The notes: generated by a model from the sequence alone, not told the origin. A DNA stretch of 64,000 nt from Bacteroidales bacterium (GCA_004557565.1 SFGS01000002.1:87797-151796); one strand, 5' to 3'; counted from the stretch's first letter, positions 30,509 to 39,520 are shown. Made by a program: numbers and translations.

Positions 30509-32725
30509 ATGAACACAGACCTCAAATATTTCAACGAAGAAGAGAAGAAAAACGTCGCAGCCTATGTGGAGGCTTTGCGCTCAATGCATGGTAGCGAGCT
30601 TGCTGAGTCTGATTTTCAGAATGTGTACCGGGTGATTGTCGAGGGCATTGACGCTGGCCACATCAAGCGCGATAAATACGGCATTAATCCTGTGGAGCGC
30701 AGCCTATGCACGGCTTGCCTTGTGAACGAACTCATCGCTCCCGACCGCAACATCACCATCGCCACGTTGCTCTACAATCTCTCTCGGGAGGGCTTCGTGA
30801 CGGAAGAACAGATCAAAGATATGTTCGGCTCGGATGTGTCAAAGCTCGTTCATGGATTGATTAATGTGTCATCACTATATAAAAAACAGGCAGCTGTGGA
30901 GAACGACAATTTCCACAAGTTGCTCATGACTTTTGCCGAAGATATTCGTGTGATTATCATCATGATTGTCGATCGCTTGGGGTTGATGCGCAGAATCAAT
31001 CACCACCCCGACGAGAAGTTTGTACGCGACATATCTTCCGAGGCACGTTACTTGTATGCACCACTGGCTCACCGCTTGGGTCTTTACACCATCAAGTCGG
31101 AGCTGGAAGACCTTTCATTGAAATATCTCAACAGAAAGATATACACCCAAATCGCTCAAAAGTTGAACGAGACGAAGCGTCAGCGCGATGCCTACGTCAC
31201 CAACTTTATCGAGCCTATCCGCCAAGGACTCGAAAAATCGGGGTTGAAATACGAAATCAAGGGCCGCACCAAGTCAATCAACAGCATTTGGAACAAGATG
31301 CGCAAGAAGGACGTGGACCTAAAGGACATGTACGACCTGTTTGCCATTCGCATCATTCTCGACTCGCCAAAGGAGCAGGAGAAGCGTGATTGCTGGACGG
31401 CGTATTCTATCGTCACCGACATCTACACCGCCAACGTATCGCGCCTGAAGGACTGGATTTCGATGCCTAAGTCTAACGGCTACGAGTCGCTCCACATCAC
31501 CGTGCGAGGACAGGAAGATAAGTGGGTGGAGGTGCAGGTGCGCACGAAGCGAATGGACGAGATTGCTGAGCGTGGACTTGCCGCACACTGGAAGTACAAG
31601 GGCATCAAGAGTGAGGGCGATGTGGACATGTGGATGAACAATGTGCGCGAGGTGCTTGAGGCTGGCAGCGATGGTCAAATGGGGCTGATTCGTGAAATGA
31701 ACATGAACCTTTATGATAAAGAGGTGTTTGTGTTCACTCCGAAAGGCGACCTCTTTAAGTTGCCACTGGGCTCTACCGTGCTCGACTTCGCTTTCCACAT
31801 TCACTCGAAAGTGGGTTGCACTTGCATCGGCGCAAAGGTCGATGGCAAAAACCAGAAGTTCAACTACAAGCTGAAGAGTGGCGACACCATCGAGATTCTC
31901 ACTTCCACCAACCAATCGCCACGACAAGACTGGCTCAACTTCGTGGTCACCTCTAAGGCACGCAACAAAATCAAACAAGCCGTCAACGAGGAAAAAATGA
32001 AGAAGGCGGATATGGTGCGCGAAATGCTCGAACGCCGTTTCAAGAACCGTAAAATCGATGTTGACGAAGCCTCGTTCTCTAAATATGTGAAAAAGAGGGG
32101 CTACAAGTCAATAATTGACTTTTATGTAGAAATTGAGTTGGGCAATATCGATGCCAACGAGGTGATAGACGGTTACGCAGAGTTCATCAAGCCTGTTGAG
32201 CAAGTGCTCACCCACGAGACTGCTGATAAGTTTGTGCTCCAAAGCAAGGTGCAAGACACCGACGACACCGACTCAGAGATCCTGATTATCGGCAACGATG
32301 TGAAAGGCATCAACTACAAGTTCTCGAAGTGCTGCAATCCAATCTATGGCGACAAGATTATGGGTTTCATATCCAGTTCCGGAGCCATTAAAATCCACCG
32401 CATGGACTGTGGCAACGTGAAGAACTTGATGGAGAAATATCCTTACCGCGTCATCAAGTCGCAATGGTCGGGCAAACTTGGCAACCAATTCGCCGCCACG
32501 CTGAAAGTCGTAGGGCAGGACGACATTGGTATCGTTACTAACATCACTTCGCTCATCAACAAGGAGGGCGACACCGTGCTGCGCAACATTTCCATCAACT
32601 CTAACGACGGGCTTTTTGAAGGGCACCTCGTGATCGGCATCAATAGCCTCGATCACCTCTCCACCTTAATCCAAAAAATCCAAAATCTCCGAGGCGTAAA
32701 AGAGGTCACCCGCCTCTCCCATTAA
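30509..32725 (+). CDS. Long RelA/SpoT homologue, (p)ppGpp synthetase with inactivated HD hydrolase
   Basis: Makes the alarmone (p)ppGpp. The 738-residue protein has the full layout: HD domain (about 40-190), synthetase domain (about 235-345), TGS (about 400-465), helical/zinc-finger region and ACT (about 665-735). The synthetase looks intact: GRTKSINSIWNKM, YDLFAIRII, SMPKSNGYESLHITV, EVQVRTKRMDEIAERGLAAHWKYK. In the hydrolase, where active enzymes have a LLHDvvEDT motif, it reads TLLYNLSREG (residues 87-95); His-Asp is replaced by Tyr-Asn and Glu-Asp by Arg-Glu. It should be a synthetase only. Another intact hydrolase must exist elsewhere. Confidence 0.92.
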   Translation: MNTDLKYFNEEEKKNVAAYVEALRSMHGSELAESDFQNVYRVIVEGIDAGHIKRDKYGINPVERSLCTACLVNELIAPDRNITIATLLYNLSREGFVTEEQIKDMFGSDVSKLVHGLINVSSLYKKQAAVENDNFHKLLMTFAEDIRVIIIMIVDRLGLMRRINHHPDEKFVRDISSEARYLYAPLAHRLGLYTIKSELEDLSLKYLNRKIYTQIAQKLNETKRQRDAYVTNFIEPIRQGLEKSGLKYEIKGRTKSINSIWNKMRKKDVDLKDMYDLFAIRIILDSPKEQEKRDCWTAYSIVTDIYTANVSRLKDWISMPKSNGYESLHITVRGQEDKWVEVQVRTKRMDEIAERGLAAHWKYKGIKSEGDVDMWMNNVREVLEAGSDGQMGLIREMNMNLYDKEVFVFTPKGDLFKLPLGSTVLDFAFHIHSKVGCTCIGAKVDGKNQKFNYKLKSGDTIEILTSTNQSPRQDWLNFVVTSKARNKIKQAVNEEKMKKADMVREMLERRFKNRKIDVDEASFSKYVKKRGYKSIIDFYVEIELGNIDANEVIDGYAEFIKPVEQVLTHETADKFVLQSKVQDTDDTDSEILIIGNDVKGINYKFSKCCNPIYGDKIMGFISSSGAIKIHRMDCGNVKNLMEKYPYRVIKSQWSGKLGNQFAATLKVVGQDDIGIVTNITSLINKEGDTVLRNISINSNDGLFEGHLVIGINSLDHLSTLIQKIQNLRGVKEVTRLSH

Positions 32726-32769
32726 AGCACCGACACAAAATGCTCCATCTTGGTTAATAACCATTTACA

Positions 32770-32804
32770 GCGGACGCAAAATTATTGCGTCCGCTTCCTT
32801 TTTA
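32770..32804 (+). terminator. rel terminator
   Basis: GCGGACGCAA (32770-32779) pairs with TTGCGTCCGC (32785-32794), followed by TTCCTTTTT. Classic intrinsic terminator 45 bp after the stop. Confidence 0.92.
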
Positions 32805-32905
32805 ACACAAAACCTAAACCAAATTTAACCACAAAAGCCACAGAATTTTTAACCCAAATCAAGTTCACCAATTAATAATAGGAGTTAAGTATTTGCGCAA
32901 TTTCA

Positions 32906-32925
32906 AATACCAATTTTTAGGTATT
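32906..32925 (+). promoter_or_regulatory. Palindrome overlapping -33 box of haem operon, possible operator
   Basis: AATACC (32906-32911), 8-nt spacer, GGTATT (32920-32925). Its right arm overlaps the putative -33 element ATTG (32923-32926), so a bound dimer would block polymerase. The iron/haem context makes a Fur-like or redox-responsive repressor plausible, but the sequence is not a canonical Fur box. Confidence 0.4.
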
Positions 32926-32954
32926 GCCAAAACACATAAACCCTCGTAATTTTG
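32923..32954 (+). promoter_or_regulatory. Haem-uptake operon promoter
   Basis: ATTG (32923-32926), 20-nt spacer, TAATTTTG (32947-32954), then a leader of about 65 nt to the first ATG at 33025. Confidence 0.65.
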
Positions 32955-33024
32955 CAACCGAAAACAATGATAATCACAAGATTGAAACTTCAATTGAAAT
33001 ATAATAACAAAAAAAAAGAATAAC

Positions 33025-34041
33025 ATGAAGAAAATTTTTACTCTTGCTTTAGCCACTCTGATGGCAGGTAATATGATGGCACAAATGCATGGCGTGTTAA
33101 ACTTCGCAGGCGCATCTACCGCCAATGTTCTGAACCAGAATGTAGAAAACCCAAGCGACACCGTGAAGTTTGAAATGGTGAACGCCGCTTCTGGTAATAT
33201 CACTCTTCCAAATATCACCAATGACAATTTCGTGATTTCCTCATTCACTATCGCAAATGTTGCATTCACGATGGGTGCCAACCATGTGGTAACTATGCCC
33301 GACCAGACATTCGCAACCAAAGTTACTGTTGGCGGCGAAGAAAAGAATATTACAGGTTCTTCGCTCAAAGGTACTTACGACATGGCAGACAACTCCTTGA
33401 CACTGAATCTCACATTCAAATATGGAGCAATGCCATTCGACATGACCTACAGCATCAAGGCATACTATATTAAGCCAGTGGCAAGTGCCATCACCGTCAA
33501 TGTTGGCGGTGCATTCAATTACAACAATGAAAACGTTACCTACAGCGTGCGCAAGTATATCGACAACAACGTGCAAAAAGTGGATGTGGAAATTTCCACC
33601 TACACTCTCGACAACACCGTGATGGGCAACCTCACACTCGGAACCTATACAGTGAAAGGTTTGACCTACGACGAGGAGAAGGGTGGATTCTACCGAGACT
33701 ACAAGAATGACGGACTTAAATTCCACTTCACAGCCGAAACAGGCGGAAAAAAGACTATGGACGGCGACTATTCGTTCAACCCAGAGAAGAACAATAATAT
33801 TCTTGTGAAATACAACGGCAACAAGGTGGAAGACATCGTCAACACTTTCCAAATGGGAGCCATGCCATTTGCTATTGTTACCAAATTCGACACAAATTCC
33901 TCTGGTATCACATCTGTCACAAACGATGAGAAAAGCAACAAGATAAACGACGGCAAAATCTACAACATCTATGGACAGGTAGTAGGTGAGGACTATAAGG
34001 GAATTGTAATTATTAACGGAAAGAAGTATCTTAAGAGATAA
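33025..34041 (+). CDS. Secreted protein with two calycin-like domains and C-terminal sorting tail
   Basis: A 338-residue secreted protein (signal MKKIFTLALATLMAGNMMAQ). Two tandem copies of a calycin-like beta-barrel are recognisable: LKGTYDMADNSLTLNLTFKYG..MPFDMTYSIKA (about 112-150) and the later MDGDYSFNPEKNNNIL...MGAMPFAIVTKFD (about 248-293). The end (KIYNIYGQVVGEDYKGIVII, then KYLKR) is typical of outer-membrane-exported cargo of this group. It is the first gene of the haem-uptake operon. Because calycin-like folds (lipocalins) often bind small hydrophobic ligands, a role in haem capture is a reasonable inference. Confidence 0.8.
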   Translation: MKKIFTLALATLMAGNMMAQMHGVLNFAGASTANVLNQNVENPSDTVKFEMVNAASGNITLPNITNDNFVISSFTIANVAFTMGANHVVTMPDQTFATKVTVGGEEKNITGSSLKGTYDMADNSLTLNLTFKYGAMPFDMTYSIKAYYIKPVASAITVNVGGAFNYNNENVTYSVRKYIDNNVQKVDVEISTYTLDNTVMGNLTLGTYTVKGLTYDEEKGGFYRDYKNDGLKFHFTAETGGKKTMDGDYSFNPEKNNNILVKYNGNKVEDIVNTFQMGAMPFAIVTKFDTNSSGITSVTNDEKSNKINDGKIYNIYGQVVGEDYKGIVIINGKKYLKR

Positions 34042-34051
34042 GGTATTATTG

Positions 34052-34873
34052 ATGAAAAATATTTTTAAACTATTCGTTGCTGCGGTGAGTGTTTCGGCAC
34101 TCACCGCTTGCAACAATCTTTTTGACGATATTTACGACAAGCCTCAAGAAATTGTTCCAGCAAAAGGACAGGTCATAATCGACGCAACAAGTTGGACAGA
34201 TTGGTATTATGTGGACCTCAATCGCTTACATCAGCTCTCCCTTGAAGGCAACGAGGAAGAACTATTTAAAGCACAAACAGAGTTTGAAGCCTATTCTATT
34301 CCGATGGAGGCAACAGGCGATAGGGTTGACACACCGACTCCTGGAGAAGAAAACTCCACCATAACACAAGGCAAAAAACCAGGGCAATACATGTATTGGT
34401 TCGATGTGTTTGGCGCGGGTATAAAGAATAACACATTTTCCCACTTCACACCCACAGCCGAACAGGCAGCACCTGATGATTGGAGCTTTGCTGTACATCG
34501 CAACAACGTTAGGACCAACGGTGGTGCTGTATTTGAAACCACATACACCTCAATGACACAATTGCCAGAGAGTAGCGAAGCATTCAAAAACATGAAGTTC
34601 GTCGAGGACGAATGGACTGAGAACGAAGTGTGGGACAGCCAAGAGCAGATGCTTCTTGGTTACGTTCCCTCGCAAGGCATTGCCATAAACCGTGTGCTTT
34701 CATCGTGGTTAAGCATGGAAATTCCGCCTATGCCTCCGACCTTCAGCTTGAACAACCATGTGTTTATATTGCGACTAAAGGACGGCACATATGCAGCTTT
34801 GCAACTTGAAAATTATCTCGCACCTAACGGCACAAAATGTTATCTTACAATCAATTATAAGTACCCCTATTAA
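34052..34873 (+). CDS. hmuY: HmuY family haem-binding lipoprotein
   Basis: Haemophore-like lipoprotein that extracts haem and passes it to HmuR. ATG 34052 is used (an in-frame TTG precedes). The 273-residue protein has LTACNN lipidation (Cys at residue 19) and the family hallmark DDWSFAVHRNNVRTNGG (about 148-164). The AGIKNNTFSHFTPTAEQA and the final beta strands (FILRLKDGTYAALQLENYL, KCYLTINYKY) match HmuY's beta-rich fold. The haem-ligand His residues are not certain. It is followed 27 bp later by the receptor gene. Confidence 0.85.
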   Translation: MKNIFKLFVAAVSVSALTACNNLFDDIYDKPQEIVPAKGQVIIDATSWTDWYYVDLNRLHQLSLEGNEEELFKAQTEFEAYSIPMEATGDRVDTPTPGEENSTITQGKKPGQYMYWFDVFGAGIKNNTFSHFTPTAEQAAPDDWSFAVHRNNVRTNGGAVFETTYTSMTQLPESSEAFKNMKFVEDEWTENEVWDSQEQMLLGYVPSQGIAINRVLSSWLSMEIPPMPPTFSLNNHVFILRLKDGTYAALQLENYLAPNGTKCYLTINYKYPY

Positions 34874-34900
34874 GTTTAGGTGACGCTTCAGAAAAGAATT

Positions 34901-36874
34901 ATGCAGAAACAAATATTTTTCTCAATACTGATTGCAGGAGTCGCATGCCTATCGTCATCAGCACAGGATGCATACACTGACACAATCTACCGAAAGTTCG
35001 ACCTCGACGAGGTGGTGGTGACAGGCACACGCACTCCTAAGTTTTTAAAAGACACCCCCATACAGACTCGTGTAATCAACGCAAAAGAGATTGCCCGACT
35101 CGATGCAACGAATGTGCAGGATCTCCTGCAGCAAGAATTGCCTGGGGTAGAATTCACTTATGCTATGAACCAACAGACTCACCTTAATTTCTCTGGTTTT
35201 GGAGGACAAGGAGTGCTCTTTCTCGTCGATGGCGAACGACTTGCTGGTGAGACTATGGACGATGTGGATTTCACCCGATTGAGCATGGACAACGTGGAAC
35301 GAATTGAAATAGTGAAGGGCGCGGCATCGGCTCTCTATGGAAGCAATGCCACAGGTGGCGTGATAAATATCATCACGAAGAAAAGCCAAAAACCTGTAAC
35401 ACTCAACGTGAACGCACGATATGCCAAGCACGATGAGCAGCGCTACGGTGGAACCTTCGGGCTGAATGGTAAGCACTGGAACAATATGTTCACAGTGAAT
35501 TTCAACCGAATGGACAACTACGATGTGCACAGTGCGTCCAACCCGGTTACGCGCATTATCTCAACTGTGTATGGTGATAAGACCATCAATTTCAAGGATC
35601 AACTGGTGTGGAGCCCCAACAAGAACTTTCATCTTTCGGGACGCGCAGGATATTTCTTTCGCGAAACTGTGAGGTCAGCCGACCAGCCTGAGCGATACCG
35701 TGACTTCTCTGGCGGTCTTGGTATGCAATGGAACATTTCCGAACACGACGATTTTCAGGCGAGCTATGCGTTTGACCAATACGATAAATCGGACTATCAA
35801 CGCATCACCAAGCTCGACATTCGCGACTACAGCAATGTGCAAAACTCTCTACGACTGCTCTACAACCACAGGTTCGATAGGGGAGATGTGCTCACCATCG
35901 GTTCCGACTTTATGCACGACTATCTCTACAACACTAACTTGGAGAACGAAACGCGTAACCAAAACTCTTGGGACTTGTTTGGACAATACGACTGGCGTAT
36001 TTCCGACCAATGGGAGGCTGTGGGTGCCGTGCGTTATGACTATTTCTCAGATGGTAAGGAGTCGCACGTTACGCCAAAACTCAATGTCTGCTACAAACCT
36101 ATCTACAATCTCTCAATACGTGCGGGATATGGTATGGGATTCAGAGCACCAACTCTGAAAGAGAAGTACTACAACTTTGATATGGCGGGCATCTGGATTG
36201 TGGAGGGCAATGCTAATCTAAAATCGGAAGTGAGCCACAATTTCAATCTCTCTGCTGAATACACCAAAGGGCACTACAATCTCACAGGTTCAGTATATTA
36301 TAATAAGGTTAAGAATAAACTCGCAACTTCGGCTCCATACTTCAAGACGCCCATCGACAAACTGCCATATTTGCCCTACGCCAACCTCGACGATTATAGC
36401 GTTTGTGGTGGTGAAATTGGAGCGCAGGCAAAGTGGAACAATGGTTTCGGAGCGCGACTGACTTATGCCTACACCAAGGAACAGCTTGCAAAGGACAAGG
36501 ATGGGCACACCATCAACAACCAGTATATACCAGCACGTGAACATTCACTTAACGCTCGCGTAGATTTCGACAAGCAGCTCAGTAAAAAATATGGGTTGAA
36601 CATTGCGCTTCAAGGTCGTGTACTTTCTGGAGTGGAAAATGTGGAATACAAGGACTACTACGACGTGAGCAAGGGAACTATCACCGTGGAATATCCTGCC
36701 TACACTATTTGGAAACTCTCGGTCGTACAGCGTGTGGGTAATGCGGTTAAAGTAACTGCGGCTCTCGATAATGTATTCGGATATAAACCAAAATATTATT
36801 ATCTTAATAGTCCAATAACCGACGGTGTCAATTTTCAGATTGGCATGTCGATTGATATAGATAAACTATTTTAA
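34901..36874 (+). CDS. hmuR: TonB-dependent outer-membrane receptor, HmuR type
   Basis: Imports haem or iron-porphyrin through the outer membrane, powered by TonB. The 657-residue protein starts at ATG 34901 (an upstream GTG at 34880 is in frame). It has a signal peptide ending SSAQ, a plug with TonB box-like DEVVVTGTRTPKF, the plug core GVEFTYAMNQQTHLNFSGFG, VLFLVDGERLAGE, RIEIVKGAASALYGSNATGGVINIIT, and a beta-barrel ending in VNFQIGMSIDIDKLF. The length suits haem/siderophore receptors rather than SusC. Its position directly after hmuY supports haem. The downstream ABC transporter (hmuTUV) is not in this window. Confidence 0.9.
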   Translation: MQKQIFFSILIAGVACLSSSAQDAYTDTIYRKFDLDEVVVTGTRTPKFLKDTPIQTRVINAKEIARLDATNVQDLLQQELPGVEFTYAMNQQTHLNFSGFGGQGVLFLVDGERLAGETMDDVDFTRLSMDNVERIEIVKGAASALYGSNATGGVINIITKKSQKPVTLNVNARYAKHDEQRYGGTFGLNGKHWNNMFTVNFNRMDNYDVHSASNPVTRIISTVYGDKTINFKDQLVWSPNKNFHLSGRAGYFFRETVRSADQPERYRDFSGGLGMQWNISEHDDFQASYAFDQYDKSDYQRITKLDIRDYSNVQNSLRLLYNHRFDRGDVLTIGSDFMHDYLYNTNLENETRNQNSWDLFGQYDWRISDQWEAVGAVRYDYFSDGKESHVTPKLNVCYKPIYNLSIRAGYGMGFRAPTLKEKYYNFDMAGIWIVEGNANLKSEVSHNFNLSAEYTKGHYNLTGSVYYNKVKNKLATSAPYFKTPIDKLPYLPYANLDDYSVCGGEIGAQAKWNNGFGARLTYAYTKEQLAKDKDGHTINNQYIPAREHSLNARVDFDKQLSKKYGLNIALQGRVLSGVENVEYKDYYDVSKGTITVEYPAYTIWKLSVVQRVGNAVKVTAALDNVFGYKPKYYYLNSPITDGVNFQIGMSIDIDKLF

Positions 36875-36882
36875 ACACTTTA

Positions 36883-37761
36883 ATGTTATATACGATTTTG
36901 AAATCAAATTGGTGGAAAGCAATAGCGTCGTTTCTTTTGGTACTCTTTACAATGCCTTTAGGACATGCATTGATGATGATAATGGAAAAGACAATGACAC
37001 CGGAGGCATTGCACTATTCGGCATTCTTTATGGGGTTAGTTGGTCTGTTAATTGTAATTGCTGGCGTGTTTGTTAAAGGTGACACTAAACAGACGCTATT
37101 TGGATTAATCGGAGGTCTGCTGTTCTGGACTGGATGGGTGGAGTTTCTATTTCAATACTACGCTACTCGATGGGGCACACAACCCGAAATTGAGAATGGC
37201 GAGATTGTGACAAAACCCGAATATCTCATCTTGCCTGCGACCTTTGGCATGTGGATGATGGTGATAACTCTTTACATTTTCTCTACTAAAAACGGTTGCA
37301 ACTTCATTAACTGGTGGCAACGAACACTTTTTCGCTCACGCAAAAACGAAATAGCAGCACGTCCTATGACACACCACACGAGCATCGTCACATTCATGGA
37401 GATAAACATGATTTTGTGGTCAAGTTACTTGCTCCTGATGTTCTGCTACGACAAAAACTTCCTCGGCGATCACCATCCTGTTACAAGTATCGTGGCTGCG
37501 GCTTGTCTGCTCGGTAGCATTTTCATTTTCAAGAAGCAACTGAAACTATCAGCATGGGGATCCAACATACGCATGGCTATAGCTACGGTTGTAGTTTTCT
37601 GGGTGCCGGTAGAAGTGCTCGGTCGTCTTGACTTCTTCCATGAGTTTTGGGTCGAACCTCAAGAATATGCCACACAGATGATTTGCATTCTCGCATCATT
37701 CATTGTGCTGCTGGGATATATTGTAGTTTCTGCAAGAAAGAAAAAAGCAAAAAAAGAATAA
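36883..37761 (+). CDS. Membrane protein of haem-uptake operon
   Basis: A 292-residue integral membrane protein with about seven hydrophobic segments (ASFLLVLFTMPLGHALMMIM, FFMGLVGLLIVIAGVF, TLFGLIGGLLFWTGWVEFLF, MWMMVITLYIF, INMILWSSYLLLMFCY, IVAAACLLGSIFIF, IRMAIATVVVFWV, ILASFIVLLGYIVVSA) and a short Lys-rich tail. His occurs in some segments (PLGHALM, THHTSIV), which could bind haem, but no family is named. It begins 8 bp after hmuR and ends 3 bp before the ancestral start of the PepSY gene, so it is in the same transcript. Confidence 0.8.
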   Translation: MLYTILKSNWWKAIASFLLVLFTMPLGHALMMIMEKTMTPEALHYSAFFMGLVGLLIVIAGVFVKGDTKQTLFGLIGGLLFWTGWVEFLFQYYATRWGTQPEIENGEIVTKPEYLILPATFGMWMMVITLYIFSTKNGCNFINWWQRTLFRSRKNEIAARPMTHHTSIVTFMEINMILWSSYLLLMFCYDKNFLGDHHPVTSIVAAACLLGSIFIFKKQLKLSAWGSNIRMAIATVVVFWVPVEVLGRLDFFHEFWVEPQEYATQMICILASFIVLLGYIVVSARKKKAKKE

Positions 37762-37797
37762 TTGATGAAGAAAGGCACTTGGAGAAAGCACCATAAA

Positions 37798-37800
37798 TGA
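37798..37800 (+). other. In-frame TGA replacing a conserved Trp codon
   Basis: Between ATG 37765 and the downstream open frame the same frame reads MKKGTWRKHHK-TGA-LGLGM. A single G-to-A change from TGG would account for it. The next ATG in frame is 12 nt downstream. Confidence 0.85.
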
Positions 37801-37812
37801 CTGGGGCTCGGC

Positions 37813-39240
37813 ATGACGTTTTTCTTGCTGATGTTTTGCGTGTCGGGCATTCTGCTTAATCACCGTCAGCTTATCAAGGAGATGAATGTGAGCAGGAAGT
37901 TTCTGCCCTCCCGCTATGAGTTCAAAAATTGGAATGGCGGACTGCTGAGAGGCACTCTCGACATTGGTAACACATCTACATTTGTTTCTCACCAAATTAC
38001 TGACTCGAGCCACACCGTTCTGCTATATGGCAACGGTGGCATCTGGCTCACAGACTCTAAGACCTCATTCTTCAAAGATTTCAACAAAGGACTGCCCACA
38101 GGTGCAGACTTACGCCAAATCAGGAATGTAGTGAATATTGAAAGTGACGGGTATGGTAGCAACTTATTTGCCGTATCTCCGTTCGCCCTTTATCGCTACA
38201 GTAATTATGGGGCATGGAAAGAGATAAAGGTGCCATTAGACGAAAACGAGAAGTTCACCGACATTACTTGTCATGGCGACACGCTTGTGGTGCTGAGTCG
38301 TTCGTTCATATATATATCTCTTCCTCCATACGATTCATTCTCGCGAATTGAAATTCACGCGCCAAGTGATTACGACGGTAAGGTGTCGGCGTTTCGCACG
38401 GTATGGTTGCTGCACAGCGGCGAATTGTTCGGTACGGTTGGAAAACTCGTTGTCGATGCCATAGCCGTTGTTCTTGTATTGTTGTGCATCACAGGAATTG
38501 TTTTTTGGATAAGACCAAAACATAAATTTTGGCTAAAAAATTCGCTCAGACTACACAACAGCATGGGGCGATACACCATTGTCCTTACACTACTGGTAGC
38601 CATTACTGGTTGGTGCCTACGTCCGCCTGTGATGATTCCATTAGCGTTAAACAAAATTCCTGCAATTCCAGGCACTTCCCTCAAAAGCCCAAATCCATGG
38701 AACGACAAACTGCGCATGATTGCGTACGATGACACGTGCCACGACTGGCTTCTATCGACCTCAGAGGGTTTCTATTCCCTGAATTTACAGCAGGGGACAG
38801 CAAAGAAGATTGACTCAGCCCCACCTGTAAGCGTGATGGGGTTGAATGTATTGCAAAAAGATGATGCTGGCAAATGGCTTTGTGGCTCTTTCAGCGGATT
38901 GTTTATCTGGGATAGACAGCACCACACTTCCACCGACTATTTCACTGGAAAGCCAGCACCAAAGCGCCAAGGACCGCCCTTCGGCAAGAAAGCAATTGCT
39001 GGCATGAGTCAAGACTTCTCATCGCCTGTGATAGTGGAATATGACGAAGGTTCATCATTTGCCGCTCAACCAGCAGAAATGAACCAACTCCCTATGTCGC
39101 TTTGGAATGTGGCACTTGAAGTGCACAGTGGAAGAATATTCATCGGCTCCATAGCCACATATACATTCATCTTCGTGATGGGCTTCCTCGCCATCTGGTG
39201 CCTATGGTCAGGCTATCGCATCAGGATTAAGCGTCCTTGA
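37813..39240 (+). CDS. PepSY-associated membrane protein, N-terminus interrupted by TGA
   Basis: A 475-residue membrane protein: N-terminal segment LLMFCVSGILLNHRQLIKEM, central beta-rich extracytoplasmic loop, segments VDAIAVVLVLLCITGIVFWI, YTIVLTLLVAITGWCL and a final FIFVMGFLAIWCLWSGY. The layout, HRQ/WIRPKHKF and ending suggest the PepSY-type iron/haem reductase-like family. An in-frame ATG at 37765 gives MKKGTWRKHHK, then TGA (37798-37800), then LGLG before ATG 37813. Family members read ...HKWLGL..., so TGA replaces a Trp codon. The protein may still be made by reinitiation at 37813, lacking the first 16 residues. Otherwise it is a recent pseudogene. Confidence 0.75.
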   Translation: MTFFLLMFCVSGILLNHRQLIKEMNVSRKFLPSRYEFKNWNGGLLRGTLDIGNTSTFVSHQITDSSHTVLLYGNGGIWLTDSKTSFFKDFNKGLPTGADLRQIRNVVNIESDGYGSNLFAVSPFALYRYSNYGAWKEIKVPLDENEKFTDITCHGDTLVVLSRSFIYISLPPYDSFSRIEIHAPSDYDGKVSAFRTVWLLHSGELFGTVGKLVVDAIAVVLVLLCITGIVFWIRPKHKFWLKNSLRLHNSMGRYTIVLTLLVAITGWCLRPPVMIPLALNKIPAIPGTSLKSPNPWNDKLRMIAYDDTCHDWLLSTSEGFYSLNLQQGTAKKIDSAPPVSVMGLNVLQKDDAGKWLCGSFSGLFIWDRQHHTSTDYFTGKPAPKRQGPPFGKKAIAGMSQDFSSPVIVEYDEGSSFAAQPAEMNQLPMSLWNVALEVHSGRIFIGSIATYTFIFVMGFLAIWCLWSGYRIRIKRP

Positions 39241-39398
39241 AGCAACCACAAGTTATTATCCAAAAGCCATGTTTTGCTTTAGAAGCAAGCTCCTATATAA
39301 AACCATTATCTACCTTTTTAGTGTTTACACATCACTTTTCAAGAATTATTTTTGCAAAGAGTTCATTGAAATAATATTAGAGGCTTTTAGCATGTTTA

Positions 39399-39470
39399 GT
39401 GTTTCAGGTGTTTCAGGTGTTTCAGGTGTTTCAGGTGTTTCAGGTGTTTCAGGTGTTTCAGGTGTTTCAG
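39399..39470 (+). repeat. 9-bp tandem repeat, eight copies
   Basis: GTGTTTCAG repeated eight times without change from 39399 to 39470, then a partial GTGTT. It lies between the PepSY gene end and the convergent arginase-fold gene. Frames through it (VSG or LKH repeats) are artefacts of the repeat. Such perfect arrays are usually length-variable between strains. Confidence 0.97.
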
Positions 39471-39520
39471 GTGTTCCCTTTTTGTGATAATTTGTGCTAA
39501 TTCGTGGTATTTGAAGAGTT

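Noticed and set aside
31319..31978. 219-residue minus-strand frame inside the rel gene
   Set aside because: Shadow of the RelA/SpoT synthetase-TGS coding region; no recognisable protein features.
33241..34116. 291-residue minus-strand frame rich in His and Val opposite the calycin-like gene
   Set aside because: Composition typical of the complement of a Bacteroidetes gene; the plus-strand frame has signal peptide, domains and promoter.
39399..39470. Tandem repeat considered as CRISPR
   Set aside because: Units are 9 bp, adjacent and without spacers; no cas genes nearby.
39269..39487. Frames encoding (Val-Ser-Gly)n on plus and (Leu-Lys-His)n on minus
   Set aside because: They exist only because the 9-bp tandem repeat keeps the frame open; there is no plausible start region or conserved flank.
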